Positions 7,327 to 15,283 of a DNA stretch of 16,329 nucleotides are shown here, one piece after another. Within the stretch, counting starts at the first letter, position 1, and the number at the start of each line of letters is the position of its first letter. The stretch spans positions 1 to 16,329 of the forward strand of contig PJAB01001207.1 in assembly GCA_002887195.1 (NCBI GenBank). Direction: 5' to 3'. The stretch comes from Chrysochromulina parva. Its lineage: Eukaryota > Haptophyta > Prymnesiales > Chrysochromulinaceae. The notes below the pieces were generated by a model. That model ran no database searches. It had not been told where the DNA came from and worked only from the letters and a program-made list of their open reading frames with translations. Made by a program: the position numbers and the translations under genes.

Positions 7327-8417
7327 ATGCTTCGCCTCGTGATCTGCTCGTCAGCCATCGCGCTCTCGGTAACTTAGCACTCCTATGATACCACGAGCCG
7401 TGACACTCGTCCATATCGCGTCTCCGCGTTGAGCCTCTTCGCCTCTTCCCGCGCGCTCCGCCTCTTCCTGCGCACGCACACGCCCGAACTGCGTGGCTCA
7501 CTGTGCACGCTCTGCAACCCTCGGTCCCGCGCTCGCAGTCTTCATTCATGACCGGCGCGTCGACCGGCAAGATGTCCTCGTCCAAGATCGTCATGAACGA
7601 GGCAGCTGCTAAGGCTGCCTGGCTCGCCAAGCTCGACTCGCCCGTTTTCGGCAAGGATCGTGCATCGCCTTTGTCTGAGCCCACCTACGATGCTCCGGCC
7701 GCGTCGATGGCCGCTTCCACCAGCGAGACTGCCGCCAAGGCCGCGTGGCTCGCCAAGCTCGATGCGCCGGCCTGGGGCCACAAAGCCGCCCCCACCAACG
7801 AGGCTGCCGCCAAGGCCGCGTGGCTCGCCAAGCTCGACGCGCCGGCATGGGGCCAGCGTGCTGCGCCCGTGTCGGATGCCGCGCAGGTCCCCGACTACGT
7901 TGGCCCCGCTGCTACCAACGAGGCTTCCGCCAAGGCCGCGTGGCTCGCCAAGCTCGACGCGCCGGCATGGGGCCACAAGGCTGCCCCCACCAACGAGGCT
8001 GCCGCCAAGGCCGCGTGGCTCGCCAAGCTCGACGCGCCGGTCTGGGGCCAGGGTCGTGTTGTACCCACCTCGGCTGACGGGCAGGTTGCCGACTTAGTTG
8101 CTGAGTCGGCGCCCGCTGCCTACAACGATGCTGCCGCCGCGAAGGCTGCATGGCTCGCCAAGCTGGACACGCCGGTCTGGGGCCGCGCTGCCGCTCTCCC
8201 CAATGAGGCTGCAGCCAAGGCCGCATGGCTTGCGAAGCTCGATGCGCCCGCCTGGGGCAAGGGTGCTGCCGCGCAGGACACCGCACAGGAGGTCGTGCAG
8301 GAGGCCGCGCCGGTCTTCGCCCCCTTGGATGCCATCGGCAAGGTCGTGCCGAACGTGCCCGTGATCGCGTGGTGGATGCGTTCCGACACTCGCGAGGTGC
8401 AGTTTGGGCGCATGTAA
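7327..8417 (+). CDS. Unknown protein with seven Trp-containing motifs (core AAKAAWLAKLD) and a signal/transit-like leader
   Basis: Model: join(7327..7368, 7539..8417), 306 residues. Exon 1 encodes MLRLVICSSAIALS, a short hydrophobic signal-like stretch. Splicing in phase 0 to 7539 gives SSFMTGASTGKMSSSKIVM, rich in Ser, Thr and Lys with no acidic residues, like a transit peptide with Phe near the cleavage site. Without the intron the first ATG of the long frame is 7548. Seven near-identical motifs follow, of the form NEAAAKAAWLAKLDAPAWG, starting at 7596, 7722, 7797, 7917, 7992, 8124 and 8202. Linkers are rich in Ala, Pro, Gly, Val and Gln. Each motif looks like a short amphipathic helix capped by P-(A/V)-(W/F)-G. 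The tail ends in PVIAWWMRSDTREVQFGRM. I do not recognise the family. Multivalent repeats with disordered linkers suggest a scaffold or linker; a plastid scaffold is a guess. The long frame is certain, exon 1 less so. Confidence 0.7.
7369..7538 (+). other. Proposed intron of the seven-repeat protein gene (GT-AG, 170 bp)
   Basis: It begins GTAACTTAG at 7369 and ends GCTCGCAG at 7538, phase 0, with a C-rich tract before the acceptor. Exon 1 reading on would meet TAG at once (7375-7377), so the signal-like leader is only usable if spliced. The donor differs from the GTGCG of the other three introns, while the CGCAG end is shared. Support is the leader it creates, not homology. Confidence 0.55.
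7596..8258 (+). repeat. Seven coding repeats with alternating long/short spacing
   Basis: Motif starts are 7596, 7722, 7797, 7917, 7992, 8124 and 8202. Spacings in codons are 42, 25, 40, 25, 44 and 26. Copies 2-3, 4-5 and 6-7 therefore form pairs inside a larger unit of 65-69 codons. DNA identity among copies is high (GCCGCCAAGGCCGCGTGGCT recurs), which points to recent duplication or gene conversion. Confidence 0.9.
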
Positions 8418-9103
8418 GCGTGGGCCCAGCACCGTCGGCGTGCACAGGGGTCCAGCAGAGGCGGGGCCCTCCCAGGACGTAGTGGACATGCGAGAGTGGT
8501 GGCGCACATGAAGGCTCGCGTGGGAGGCTGGACTCGGCACAAAATGCGTCTGCGCGCCGATGGTCGCGAGAGCTGAGGATGCGCGATGGAGCGCAGTAGC
8601 CAATAGTGGAAGAAGAGAGAGAGTGTGTGCGGAGCGATTGCAACAAAGGTACGTACACGGCGGAGGATGTATCGCTGTGTGTCTGTATGGCAGCGGGGCA
8701 CTCTTCGCGCGGTGCAAGGCCACACCGGGCGACCATGAGCGGAGCATGCCGCATGTCACCGAACCCAGAGCAGGAAATGGTCCAGTACTTGGGTTGGGTA
8801 ACCGCGGCCAACGCCAGGCCACGGTCCGGTCATCATGCACTAGGCGCGAGGTACGGTACTCGGTATAGGTTCTTGTATCTTGAACGATAGGCCGGGCGTA
8901 CTCAACGTACGAGACCTAAACGAGACCCGTACTAAGACCAAATCGCGGTTACCCACCCACGGATCGTTCCGCAATGCGAGCAATGAGCGATAAGTCCCGT
9001 CGTCCGTCCCCAGCACCCGACCGCAGGGCAGTAGGCACGGACGACTGAGGCGCAGGTGGCAGGTCACGCGCGGCGAGACTTCCCGCCCACTATCTCACCT
9101 TGC
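8418..9103. other. Convergent intergenic region after the seven-repeat gene
   Basis: These 686 bases lie between two gene 3' ends. I see no coding region or RNA gene. The only local patterns are ACGAGACC twice (8909-8916, 8920-8927) and a cluster of GTAC tetranucleotides around 8840-8930. Open frames here are short, and those on the minus strand that run into 8094-8417 are antisense shadows of the repeat gene. Confidence 0.5.
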
Positions 9104-10708
9104 TCACTGGGCGGCTAGCTCCAGTTCGGCTGCCTCCTTCTGGCCGTGGAGCAGCATCGTCGCGGCGAGCTGTGCGGCGAGCTGCCGGCTGCGCTCCTGC
9201 TCAAGTTGCAACTCGAGGTGCAACTTCTCTTTCTCAGCGCGCATGCCCACGATCGCTTGTTCAAAGGCCTTTCGCACCGAGCCGAGCCCGTCATTGAGCA
9301 GCAGGCCGGCCTCCATTAGGGCGTCCGAAGAGCCGAAGAGGGCCGCCATCGGCGTCGTCGTGGGCCGAAGTGGTTCGGAGGCCGTGCCGTTGTTACCTTT
9401 GGCGGCGTCAGCCAGCGTGACGGGAGGCGCGTAAGCAGCGATGGCATTGGGCACGGCAGTATTGGTATTAGTACTGGTAGACCTTGGGAGGGCCGTGGAC
9501 GCCACGCGCATCGCCGTCGGGGCGCCGAGCGCTTGCCGATGCGACGCCGCCGGCTGCTCGGCCGCGGCCGCCGAGGTGACCGCCGAGGACGGCGCGGCAC
9601 CCTTGCCTGTGCCTGTGCCGGCTTTGCTCCGCGCCGAGAGCTCCGCCACCTCGAGGGCCTTGAGGTGGCGGAGCTCGTCAAGGGCAGCGGTACCCGCAAC
9701 GGCGCCGGTTTTGGCGAGCCGGGGCTTGGCGGGGGAGGCAGCCCGCCGGCTTGGCGGGCCGTTTGACGCCTCCGTCTTCGCCTTGTCCGCGCCGCCAGCG
9801 CCTGCCGCGCCGCGGGCCTTATTTGACTCCTCGGCACGTTGCATGACGGCTCGGAACTTAGCCTTGGCCTCCTTTAGGACGGCCGCAGCGAGGTTGACGC
9901 CGTGACCGAGGGCGAGCAGGTCCTGTAGCACCTTGACATCCGAGCCGTCCATGGCGACCCGTAGCCTGCTCATCACGTGCTTCTGGAGCATCTCGAGGCA
10001 CTCCGGGCAACTCGTCTCTAGCGCCCTCGAGAATTGAGGCTCGCCGCGGCAGACCTTGTCGACGGCATCGATGACGACCTGCGGCTCCTCTTGCACGAGT
10101 GAGAGGAGCGCGAAGCCCGCAAACTTGGACGCCGCCGAGTCGCCCGCGCTGCCCGTCTCGGCGCTCACGAGGATGAGGGACGCCAGTGGCTCGGCCGCGC
10201 CCGCCTCGCGCAGCAGAGTGCGCGCATGTGCAGAGCTCTCGGCGAGGTGGCAGAGCGTGCCCGCCGCTGGAGTGGCGCCGCCGGCGAGCTCGGCGCTTCT
10301 GGCTAGCTGCGCCATCCTCGTGACGGGCACGTGCGCGCCTGCGCGGCAGGCGGCCGCGCAATTCTCCGGGTTGCGAACGAGCATGTGGATCGCATGGCAC
10401 GCGGAGATGAGCATCGGCGGAGTGGCCGACCTCGAGTTCATCAATGCGACGAGCGCTTCGGTCCCACCATTCTCCTCGACGACGGAGCGATTTCCGCCAG
10501 ACTCGGCCATGCACTGTGCAAGTGCAGCCGCCGCTTCGGCCTGAGCACCCTCTGATTCGGGCACGAGCTTGAGCATTGCGATGAGTGCCGTGACCGCCGC
10601 GCGCGCGTCCGTGTCGGCCTGGAGCTTGCACAGGCCCTGCACGCGCATGGCAAAGTCGGCCAGCACTTGTGAGACCGTCGGGAGATTCGGAGGCGGCGGT
10701 GTGGCCAT
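9104..10708 (-). CDS. Armadillo/HEAT-like repeat protein with C-terminal coiled coil, unknown role
   Basis: One open frame of 534 residues starts at the first in-frame ATG, 10708 (the frame continues upstream only to a TTG), and ends with TGA at 9104. Residues about 10-260 form successive alpha-helical pairs rich in Ala and Leu (AAVTALIAMLKLVPES, AEAAAALAQCMAESGGNR, GGTEALVALMNS, ACHAIHMLVRNPENC). The 'GGtEaLvaLm' and 'nr..V.e.GG' phrasing is typical of armadillo repeats. A low-complexity linker of Ala, Ser, Thr, Pro and Lys (about 300-450) follows. Residues about 475-530 (FEQAIVGMRAEKEKLHLELQ, then LEQERSRQLAAQLAAT) form a clear coiled coil. Armadillo proteins bind peptides or act as adaptors; partners cannot be inferred. 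The PCIF1-like gene upstream of the next gap reads on the same strand, 288 bp away. Confidence 0.75.
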   Translation of the reverse strand: MATPPPPNLPTVSQVLADFAMRVQGLCKLQADTDARAAVTALIAMLKLVPESEGAQAEAAAALAQCMAESGGNRSVVEENGGTEALVALMNSRSATPPMLISACHAIHMLVRNPENCAAACRAGAHVPVTRMAQLARSAELAGGATPAAGTLCHLAESSAHARTLLREAGAAEPLASLILVSAETGSAGDSAASKFAGFALLSLVQEEPQVVIDAVDKVCRGEPQFSRALETSCPECLEMLQKHVMSRLRVAMDGSDVKVLQDLLALGHGVNLAAAVLKEAKAKFRAVMQRAEESNKARGAAGAGGADKAKTEASNGPPSRRAASPAKPRLAKTGAVAGTAALDELRHLKALEVAELSARSKAGTGTGKGAAPSSAVTSAAAAEQPAASHRQALGAPTAMRVASTALPRSTSTNTNTAVPNAIAAYAPPVTLADAAKGNNGTASEPLRPTTTPMAALFGSSDALMEAGLLLNDGLGSVRKAFEQAIVGMRAEKEKLHLELQLEQERSRQLAAQLAATMLLHGQKEAAELELAAQ

Positions 10709-10996
10709 CCCCAAGACGTCCAAATTGCAAGTTGTCCCGACGAAGTGTCTTCAAGAAGTCGAAGTCCCGACACCTTTTCGCGTCGTTTCAAAAGCCCTGT
10801 CGAGACAAGTGGACTTGCATGCAAGGGGTGAAACATGGTGACACATGGAATCACACCGGACGCAAAGTGGCCTCATGGTGCCCCTCGGGTAACTTTACTG
10901 TGTCGAGAAACGGTTACATATTATGTCCGGATGCATGCGGATGGCGTGCCTGGGGAACTTGTGCCTGTCCGGTGTCCGCTTCGCACTGAACGCACC
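10709..10996. promoter_or_regulatory. Spacer between the PCIF1-like 3' end and the armadillo-protein start
   Basis: These 288 bases must hold the 3' UTR of the PCIF1-like gene and the promoter of the armadillo gene, both on the minus strand. I see no TATA box or repeat of note. Confidence 0.4.
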
Positions 10997-13642
10997 TCAC
11001 ACACAAGCCCACGCGCGCCTCACCTCATCCGCCAACCCTTCAGTAACCGGCCACTTCGCGCCTTCTTCGTTCTGCAAAATGTACGCCGTCGAGGCCAGCA
11101 AGGGCTTCCAGCATCGACGGTCACCTTGACCGTCGGTGCCGCAGCGCCGGTGCTGGAGGCCCATCTGGTAGACGTGCTCGTGCGCGGCCACCTCGATGGA
11201 GGCGCGCCACAGGCCGCGCCGGCTCATGGCCTGCAGCGCGTGGCTCGCTCGGCCCGTCGGTCTATCGATGGTGGGCACAGTCAGAACGAAGCTGAGCGGC
11301 TGTGAACTCGCGCTGAGGATCTCGGCAATGTGGTCGAAGCATGCGATGATGCTCTTGGCATCAAAGGGTGGGTTGCACTCAAAGGAGCCCGTTTCCGGCC
11401 ACCATTGGAAGAAGGAGCCGCACGAGCCGAAATGGCGATCGGTGTCGGCAAACGCTGAGCAGAAAGACACGTACGAGGGCGAGCGGTTGAGCGGTGACGC
11501 GTAGCACTCGTGCGTGCAGCCAAGGCGCGCCTGTAGCAGTGTCATGAGCCGCGGAGGCAGCGCCGCCTGGTACGCGGCCTTGCTCGCGGCGAGCACCTCG
11601 TAGCGCACGACCATTGCGAATATGTGGGTTAGCTCGAGCCCCGCTGCCAGCTGGGCCGCCTCTGCGCCCACGCACACCGACGAGCCGCCGCCACTGCCGC
11701 TTGCGCCGAAGCTTGCGCTGCCGCTGCTCCCGCTGCTCCCGCTCGCACCATCGCTGGCACAGCAGAAACTTGCGGCGCGGTGGCGGCGATGCAGGGCCTG
11801 GAGCCCGACGTAGTGCGAACGCCACAGTCGAACGATGTGCGTCGGCCCGTCGCCGCTGGGCTCGCGCCGCCACTTGATCAGCACGGACGCGCTGTCGGTT
11901 GGGTCGGGTACGCAGCTCATGCCGAGATGCACGTCGCTGAGCCGCGCGCCGTTGGCGAGCCGCCGCCGCCAGAGCTCGCGCTGCTCGTAGGCGTACTGTG
12001 CGACGGCCACGGAGGCGTGCGAGCATCGCAGCTGCAGCTTAAGCACGTGCCCTTGCACCTTGCGCTCGTCCGTCGTCGCGGGCAGGATGCTAGTCTGCAG
12101 CTGGTTGGCAAGGAAGACGGGGCACACGAAGGATGGAATGACCACGTCAGCGCCGTGCATGGCCGCGTCAGCGCTGCCGCCGTCGTTGACGCCGGTTAGG
12201 AATCCGGGAGCCTCCCTGAAGACAATCTTGTTGACGAGATCGCCTGCGAGATGCTCTGGGGGCTTGGCGGCGGTCACGGGCACGAGGCGTTCGATGGCGT
12301 GCCCGAGGGCCTGCAGCTGCTCGGCGCGATACACGGCGACCGCAGGCAGCTCTGTCACGTCGAGCAGCCGCTCATACGCCCGGAGCTGGGCGGTTGCAGC
12401 CTCATACCCGCCCGCCGGGCGCAAGGGGGGCGGAACCGTTGGAGGGGGTGTCCGAATTGGAGGTTTCGCCTGAGGCGAAAGGGAGTGCGCTGCTGTCGAA
12501 AGGGTGTTTGCGAAGAGTTGGTGAGAGTCCCAGATTCCGCGGCCGCCTTGGCCACCGCGCAATGGAGAGGGTGTCTTCAGCGGCATCACCTCTGGCGAAG
12601 GGGAGGACGCTGCTGTCAAGGAGGCGTTTTCGAAGAGTTGTTGCTGGCCCCGGCCTCCGCGACCACCGCGCCCGCCGCGACCACGGCCAATCGAGGGAGG
12701 GGATGACCCATGAGGTGGCCCAGCAGGTGCGGCTGCATGAGTGGCTTTCGCGGGGCTGTTGGGCGTCGGTATCGAGCGATCGTGAGCGTCATCGGGCGTG
12801 ATTGCTGGTGGCAGAGGGGGGGTGACGGCGGCCGAGCGCGGTGGAGCGGCGCAGTGGTCTTCGGTCTTCGGCATGGTCGGCACCAAGGGCTGGGTGACCG
12901 AGCGCTCCGTCTCCTCTCCAACCTCGAGGGCGATCTCGAGGGCCGCCCGCTCCGCCGTCGCGCACGTCGCCTGTTTGGTCGCCGCCGCCGCATCGAGCGC
13001 TGTCTCGATAACGACGCGCTCCGCTGTCTTCTGGTTCGCACACTGCACCAAACACATGGCGGCTGCCATGATGACGTGCTGCGTTTCGTCTCTCCTCTCC
13101 ATGGCGGCCTGCTGCCCCAACGCGAGCCGCGCCGCCTCGAGCATCTTCGCCGCCTCGAGCTGCGTCTTCTCGAGCGCTGCCATCGCCTCTTCGGTCGAGC
13201 AGACGAAGGTCAAGGCCGCCTCGTTGGCCACCTCGACCGCCGAGAGCGAGAGAATCCTGTCTTCCTCTCTCGTGGTCACCGACTCCGCGCGCTGCAGCGG
13301 CGTGGGCGCGGACGTGGCGATGAGCGGCCGCTCGAGCAGCAGATGGTCCATGTCGCCGCCCACCGTCATGAGCGCGAACCGCGCCTGGTCCTCGGTGAAG
13401 TTCATCGAGGTGAGCCTTTGGACTGAGAAGCCGCTATTGAGAAGCCGCCATCGCGCCTCGTCATCCGCCGCCCCCTTGCGCGCCTGCTGCCTTGCGCGCT
13501 TCTGAGTCTTCAGATTCGCCTGCATCTTCACCCACTTTTGGGCGGCCACGAGCAAAGGATCAGGTGTAGGTGGATTAATAGTTGCTGTAGGCACTGGGGC
13601 TGCAGTCGGAACTGGCGTTGCAGTGGGAACAGGAGGATGCAT
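10997..13642 (-). CDS. PCIF1: PCIF1/CAPAM-like mRNA cap adenosine N6-methyltransferase with UBA-like N-terminus and RGG stretch
   Basis: One open frame of 881 residues runs from ATG 13642 to TGA 10997. The C-terminal half matches the PCIF1 family: HECYASPLN, FCSAFADTDRHFGSCG, ETGSFECNPPF, QPLSFVLTVP, HEHVYQMGLQH, AYILQNEEGAKWP. The catalytic NPPF motif is at 757-760. Animal PCIF1 methylates N6 of 2'-O-methyladenosine next to the mRNA cap. Residues about 68-105 (GFSVQRLTSMNFTEDQARFA) look like a UBA domain. Residues 134-242 are Ala-rich and helical. Residues 319-332 are an RGG run, followed by a duplicated 40-residue segment. The helical PCIF1 core starts near 410. I see no WW domain, which in animals binds the phosphorylated RNA polymerase II tail. 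The N-terminus has PVPTA repeats. The enzyme family is near certain; exact substrate is inferred. Confidence 0.87.
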   Translation of the reverse strand: MHPPVPTATPVPTAAPVPTATINPPTPDPLLVAAQKWVKMQANLKTQKRARQQARKGAADDEARWRLLNSGFSVQRLTSMNFTEDQARFALMTVGGDMDHLLLERPLIATSAPTPLQRAESVTTREEDRILSLSAVEVANEAALTFVCSTEEAMAALEKTQLEAAKMLEAARLALGQQAAMERRDETQHVIMAAAMCLVQCANQKTAERVVIETALDAAAATKQATCATAERAALEIALEVGEETERSVTQPLVPTMPKTEDHCAAPPRSAAVTPPLPPAITPDDAHDRSIPTPNSPAKATHAAAPAGPPHGSSPPSIGRGRGGRGGRGGRGQQQLFENASLTAASSPSPEVMPLKTPSPLRGGQGGRGIWDSHQLFANTLSTAAHSLSPQAKPPIRTPPPTVPPPLRPAGGYEAATAQLRAYERLLDVTELPAVAVYRAEQLQALGHAIERLVPVTAAKPPEHLAGDLVNKIVFREAPGFLTGVNDGGSADAAMHGADVVIPSFVCPVFLANQLQTSILPATTDERKVQGHVLKLQLRCSHASVAVAQYAYEQRELWRRRLANGARLSDVHLGMSCVPDPTDSASVLIKWRREPSGDGPTHIVRLWRSHYVGLQALHRRHRAASFCCASDGASGSSGSSGSASFGASGSGGGSSVCVGAEAAQLAAGLELTHIFAMVVRYEVLAASKAAYQAALPPRLMTLLQARLGCTHECYASPLNRSPSYVSFCSAFADTDRHFGSCGSFFQWWPETGSFECNPPFDAKSIIACFDHIAEILSASSQPLSFVLTVPTIDRPTGRASHALQAMSRRGLWRASIEVAAHEHVYQMGLQHRRCGTDGQGDRRCWKPLLASTAYILQNEEGAKWPVTEGLADEVRRAWACV
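12462..12680 (-). repeat. 120-bp-period duplication inside the PCIF1-like gene
   Basis: Segments 12481-12540 and 12601-12660 align without gaps at a 120-bp offset, with 44 of 60 bases identical by hand count; similarity extends about 20 bp on each side. In the protein this gives two related 40-residue units, each with GGxGGRG-like and QLF(E/A)N motifs. The period is a multiple of three, so the frame is kept. Confidence 0.8.
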
Positions 13643-13845
13643 AAGCGTGCTGGCCTCTCGAAATGAGTGCGCGAGTTATCTGCGTTAGGAAACTTAACTT
13701 TATTCCCACTGCACCCAATTCAAGTTCCATGTTCTCGTGGTTAGTGTTAAAGTACATGTTTCGTGCGGCCCGCACCCCACAAGATAATAATTCCACGCAC
13801 GAGCGCGCGGCGGGCGGCGTGACAATGTATCGTCGGTCGCTCCGC
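13643..13845. promoter_or_regulatory. Spacer upstream of the PCIF1-like gene
   Basis: These 203 bases lie between the transporter stop and the PCIF1-like ATG, both on the minus strand. GTACATGT is present at 13752-13759, the same 8-mer as in the UBC9/repeat-protein promoter. The stretch is AT-richer than the flanking genes. Confidence 0.4.
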
Positions 13846-15084
13846 TCAGGCTCTGGAGCTCAGAGGCACCTCGGTTGCTGGCGCGGAGCAGGGACTCGGC
13901 GGTCGCGTCGCTGTGCTGCTGCCCACCGTGCTCCCCACAGTGCTCGCCACCGCCGATGCCCCAAAGAAGGCGTGGCCGCCAAGGCTGCTGTCCGATGGAG
14001 TACGGTAGTGGCCACTCGAATGCAATCGTACCAGTGAGCCAGCCTCCTCCCGAGTGCCTATCTCGAGCTCCGCCGCGCCGCACCACGAGCGCCGCCAAGG
14101 GTGCGAGCGGCGCATCACGTCGGCTTCGACCATTGCCAACCACGAGCAGCGACAGAAGTAGAGCGCGTTGCCCGCGATGCAAAGGGCGAGGCCGAGCGCG
14201 TTGATGGGTGAGAGCTGATCGCCTGTGAGCACCGCCGCGCCTACTGTGAACAACTCCTTGAAGACGCCGATGACGGCCACGGTTAGAGATGAGGTGCGCT
14301 GCACCAGACGAAACTCGACGAAGACCACCGCGAAGACGAGCGAGCAGAGGACTGGCAGGTAGAGCAGCAGCCAGCGCATCCGCGCGTCGCTCGCGTACTC
14401 GACGAGCGTGATGAAGACCTCTCGCTCGAGGATGAGGACGCATGTGAGCGCCCCGGCGGCGATGACGGGCATCGTCGACACCATCGACGCGAGTGGGTGG
14501 GCGGGTGCGCGCGGCGGCGCGCCGCCCTTGCTCGCGCTCGCGCCCTGCAGCAGGAGCTGCGTGAGCACCCAGCGCACCCCTGTGAAGCCCACAGAGATGA
14601 GTCCGAGCACGATCCCCAGCGGCCGGTCAGGCAGCTGCAGCCGGTCGGAAGCAACGAACGTCAGGCCGACCGTGATGAAGACGATCGCGAGGGCCGTGCG
14701 CACCGAGAGCGCCTCGATGCGCAGGCAGATGCCACAAAGCAGCACAGCGAGTGGGGCTGCACCCTTAATGATGACGTGAAAGGCCACATCGAGCATCACC
14801 AGGCTCCAATTGGAGAAGCCGAGGTCAAGCGTGCTGACGATGCCAAGCGGAACCACCACACGAACGTACGTGCGCGTCGGTACCGTGGGCTGCCGCAGCT
14901 CCGGATGGTGTGTCGCCACCCATGCGATGCAGGCAACGGCGGTGTTTGTGCAGAAGACGAGGAAGAAGGGATAGGAGAAGTCAAGCCTGTCTAGCAGATG
15001 CTTGTTGGCAAATTCGATGAAGACGGCTGCGGTGAACCATATGGTGATGCAGATCACGACCTCGCAGACCCTCGCGGGCTCCAT
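13846..15084 (-). CDS. SLC35C2: TPT/DMT-family transporter, SLC35C2-like
   Basis: One open frame of 412 residues runs from ATG 15084 to TGA 13846. About ten hydrophobic helices occupy residues 1-320, as in the nucleotide-sugar/triose-phosphate transporter superfamily. Segments typical of the SLC35C2 branch are LGFSNWSLVMLDVAFHVIIK, ISVGFTGVRWVLTQLLLQ, VQRTSSLTVAVIGVFKELFT and GDQLSPINALGLALCIAG. The RTSSLT-x-GxFKE block before the last two helices is the best diagnostic. Members sit in Golgi or ER-Golgi membranes; SLC35C2 has been linked to GDP-fucose handling, but the substrate here cannot be told. A Gly/Pro-rich loop (about 181-196) and a Ser-rich cytosolic tail of about 90 residues are lineage-specific. 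It shares a 199-bp divergent promoter with the protease gene. Confidence 0.82.
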   Translation of the reverse strand: MEPARVCEVVICITIWFTAAVFIEFANKHLLDRLDFSYPFFLVFCTNTAVACIAWVATHHPELRQPTVPTRTYVRVVVPLGIVSTLDLGFSNWSLVMLDVAFHVIIKGAAPLAVLLCGICLRIEALSVRTALAIVFITVGLTFVASDRLQLPDRPLGIVLGLISVGFTGVRWVLTQLLLQGASASKGGAPPRAPAHPLASMVSTMPVIAAGALTCVLILEREVFITLVEYASDARMRWLLLYLPVLCSLVFAVVFVEFRLVQRTSSLTVAVIGVFKELFTVGAAVLTGDQLSPINALGLALCIAGNALYFCRCSWLAMVEADVMRRSHPWRRSWCGAAELEIGTREEAGSLVRLHSSGHYRTPSDSSLGGHAFFGASAVASTVGSTVGSSTATRPPSPCSAPATEVPLSSRA

Positions 15085-15283
15085 GCACAGAATTCATGTG
15101 ACGGGGAACATTGACGCCCACCGTGGCGCTCCGTTATGACGAACACAGCATCTCGAAAGCACTCTCTCCTTTTCACGAACGTCTCGACATAAGTTCTCCA
15201 TTTCACGAACGTCTCATAAGTACGGGTCGCGCGCATAACTTCCTCGATTGCCAAATAGAGACCGAAGAAAAAACACAGAGTGG
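15085..15283. promoter_or_regulatory. Short bidirectional promoter with duplicated 15-mer
   Basis: These 199 bases separate the start codons of the transporter (-) and protease (+). TTTCACGAACGTCTC occurs at 15171-15185 and again at 15201-15215, a 30-bp offset, and each copy is followed by ATAAG within a few bases. The repeat is a good candidate for a regulatory site used by one or both genes. Confidence 0.55.

Noticed and set aside
7912..8811. 299-codon minus-strand ORF opposite the seven-repeat gene
   Set aside because: It is a shadow caused by the repeat codons; the plus strand has the leader and the coherent motif.
8840..8965. Possible tRNA or small RNA in the GTAC-rich stretch
   Set aside because: No box A or box B sequences and no cloverleaf could be drawn.
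10056..10544. Plus-strand ORF within the armadillo gene
   Set aside because: Antisense of armadillo helices in a GC-rich gene, with no independent support.
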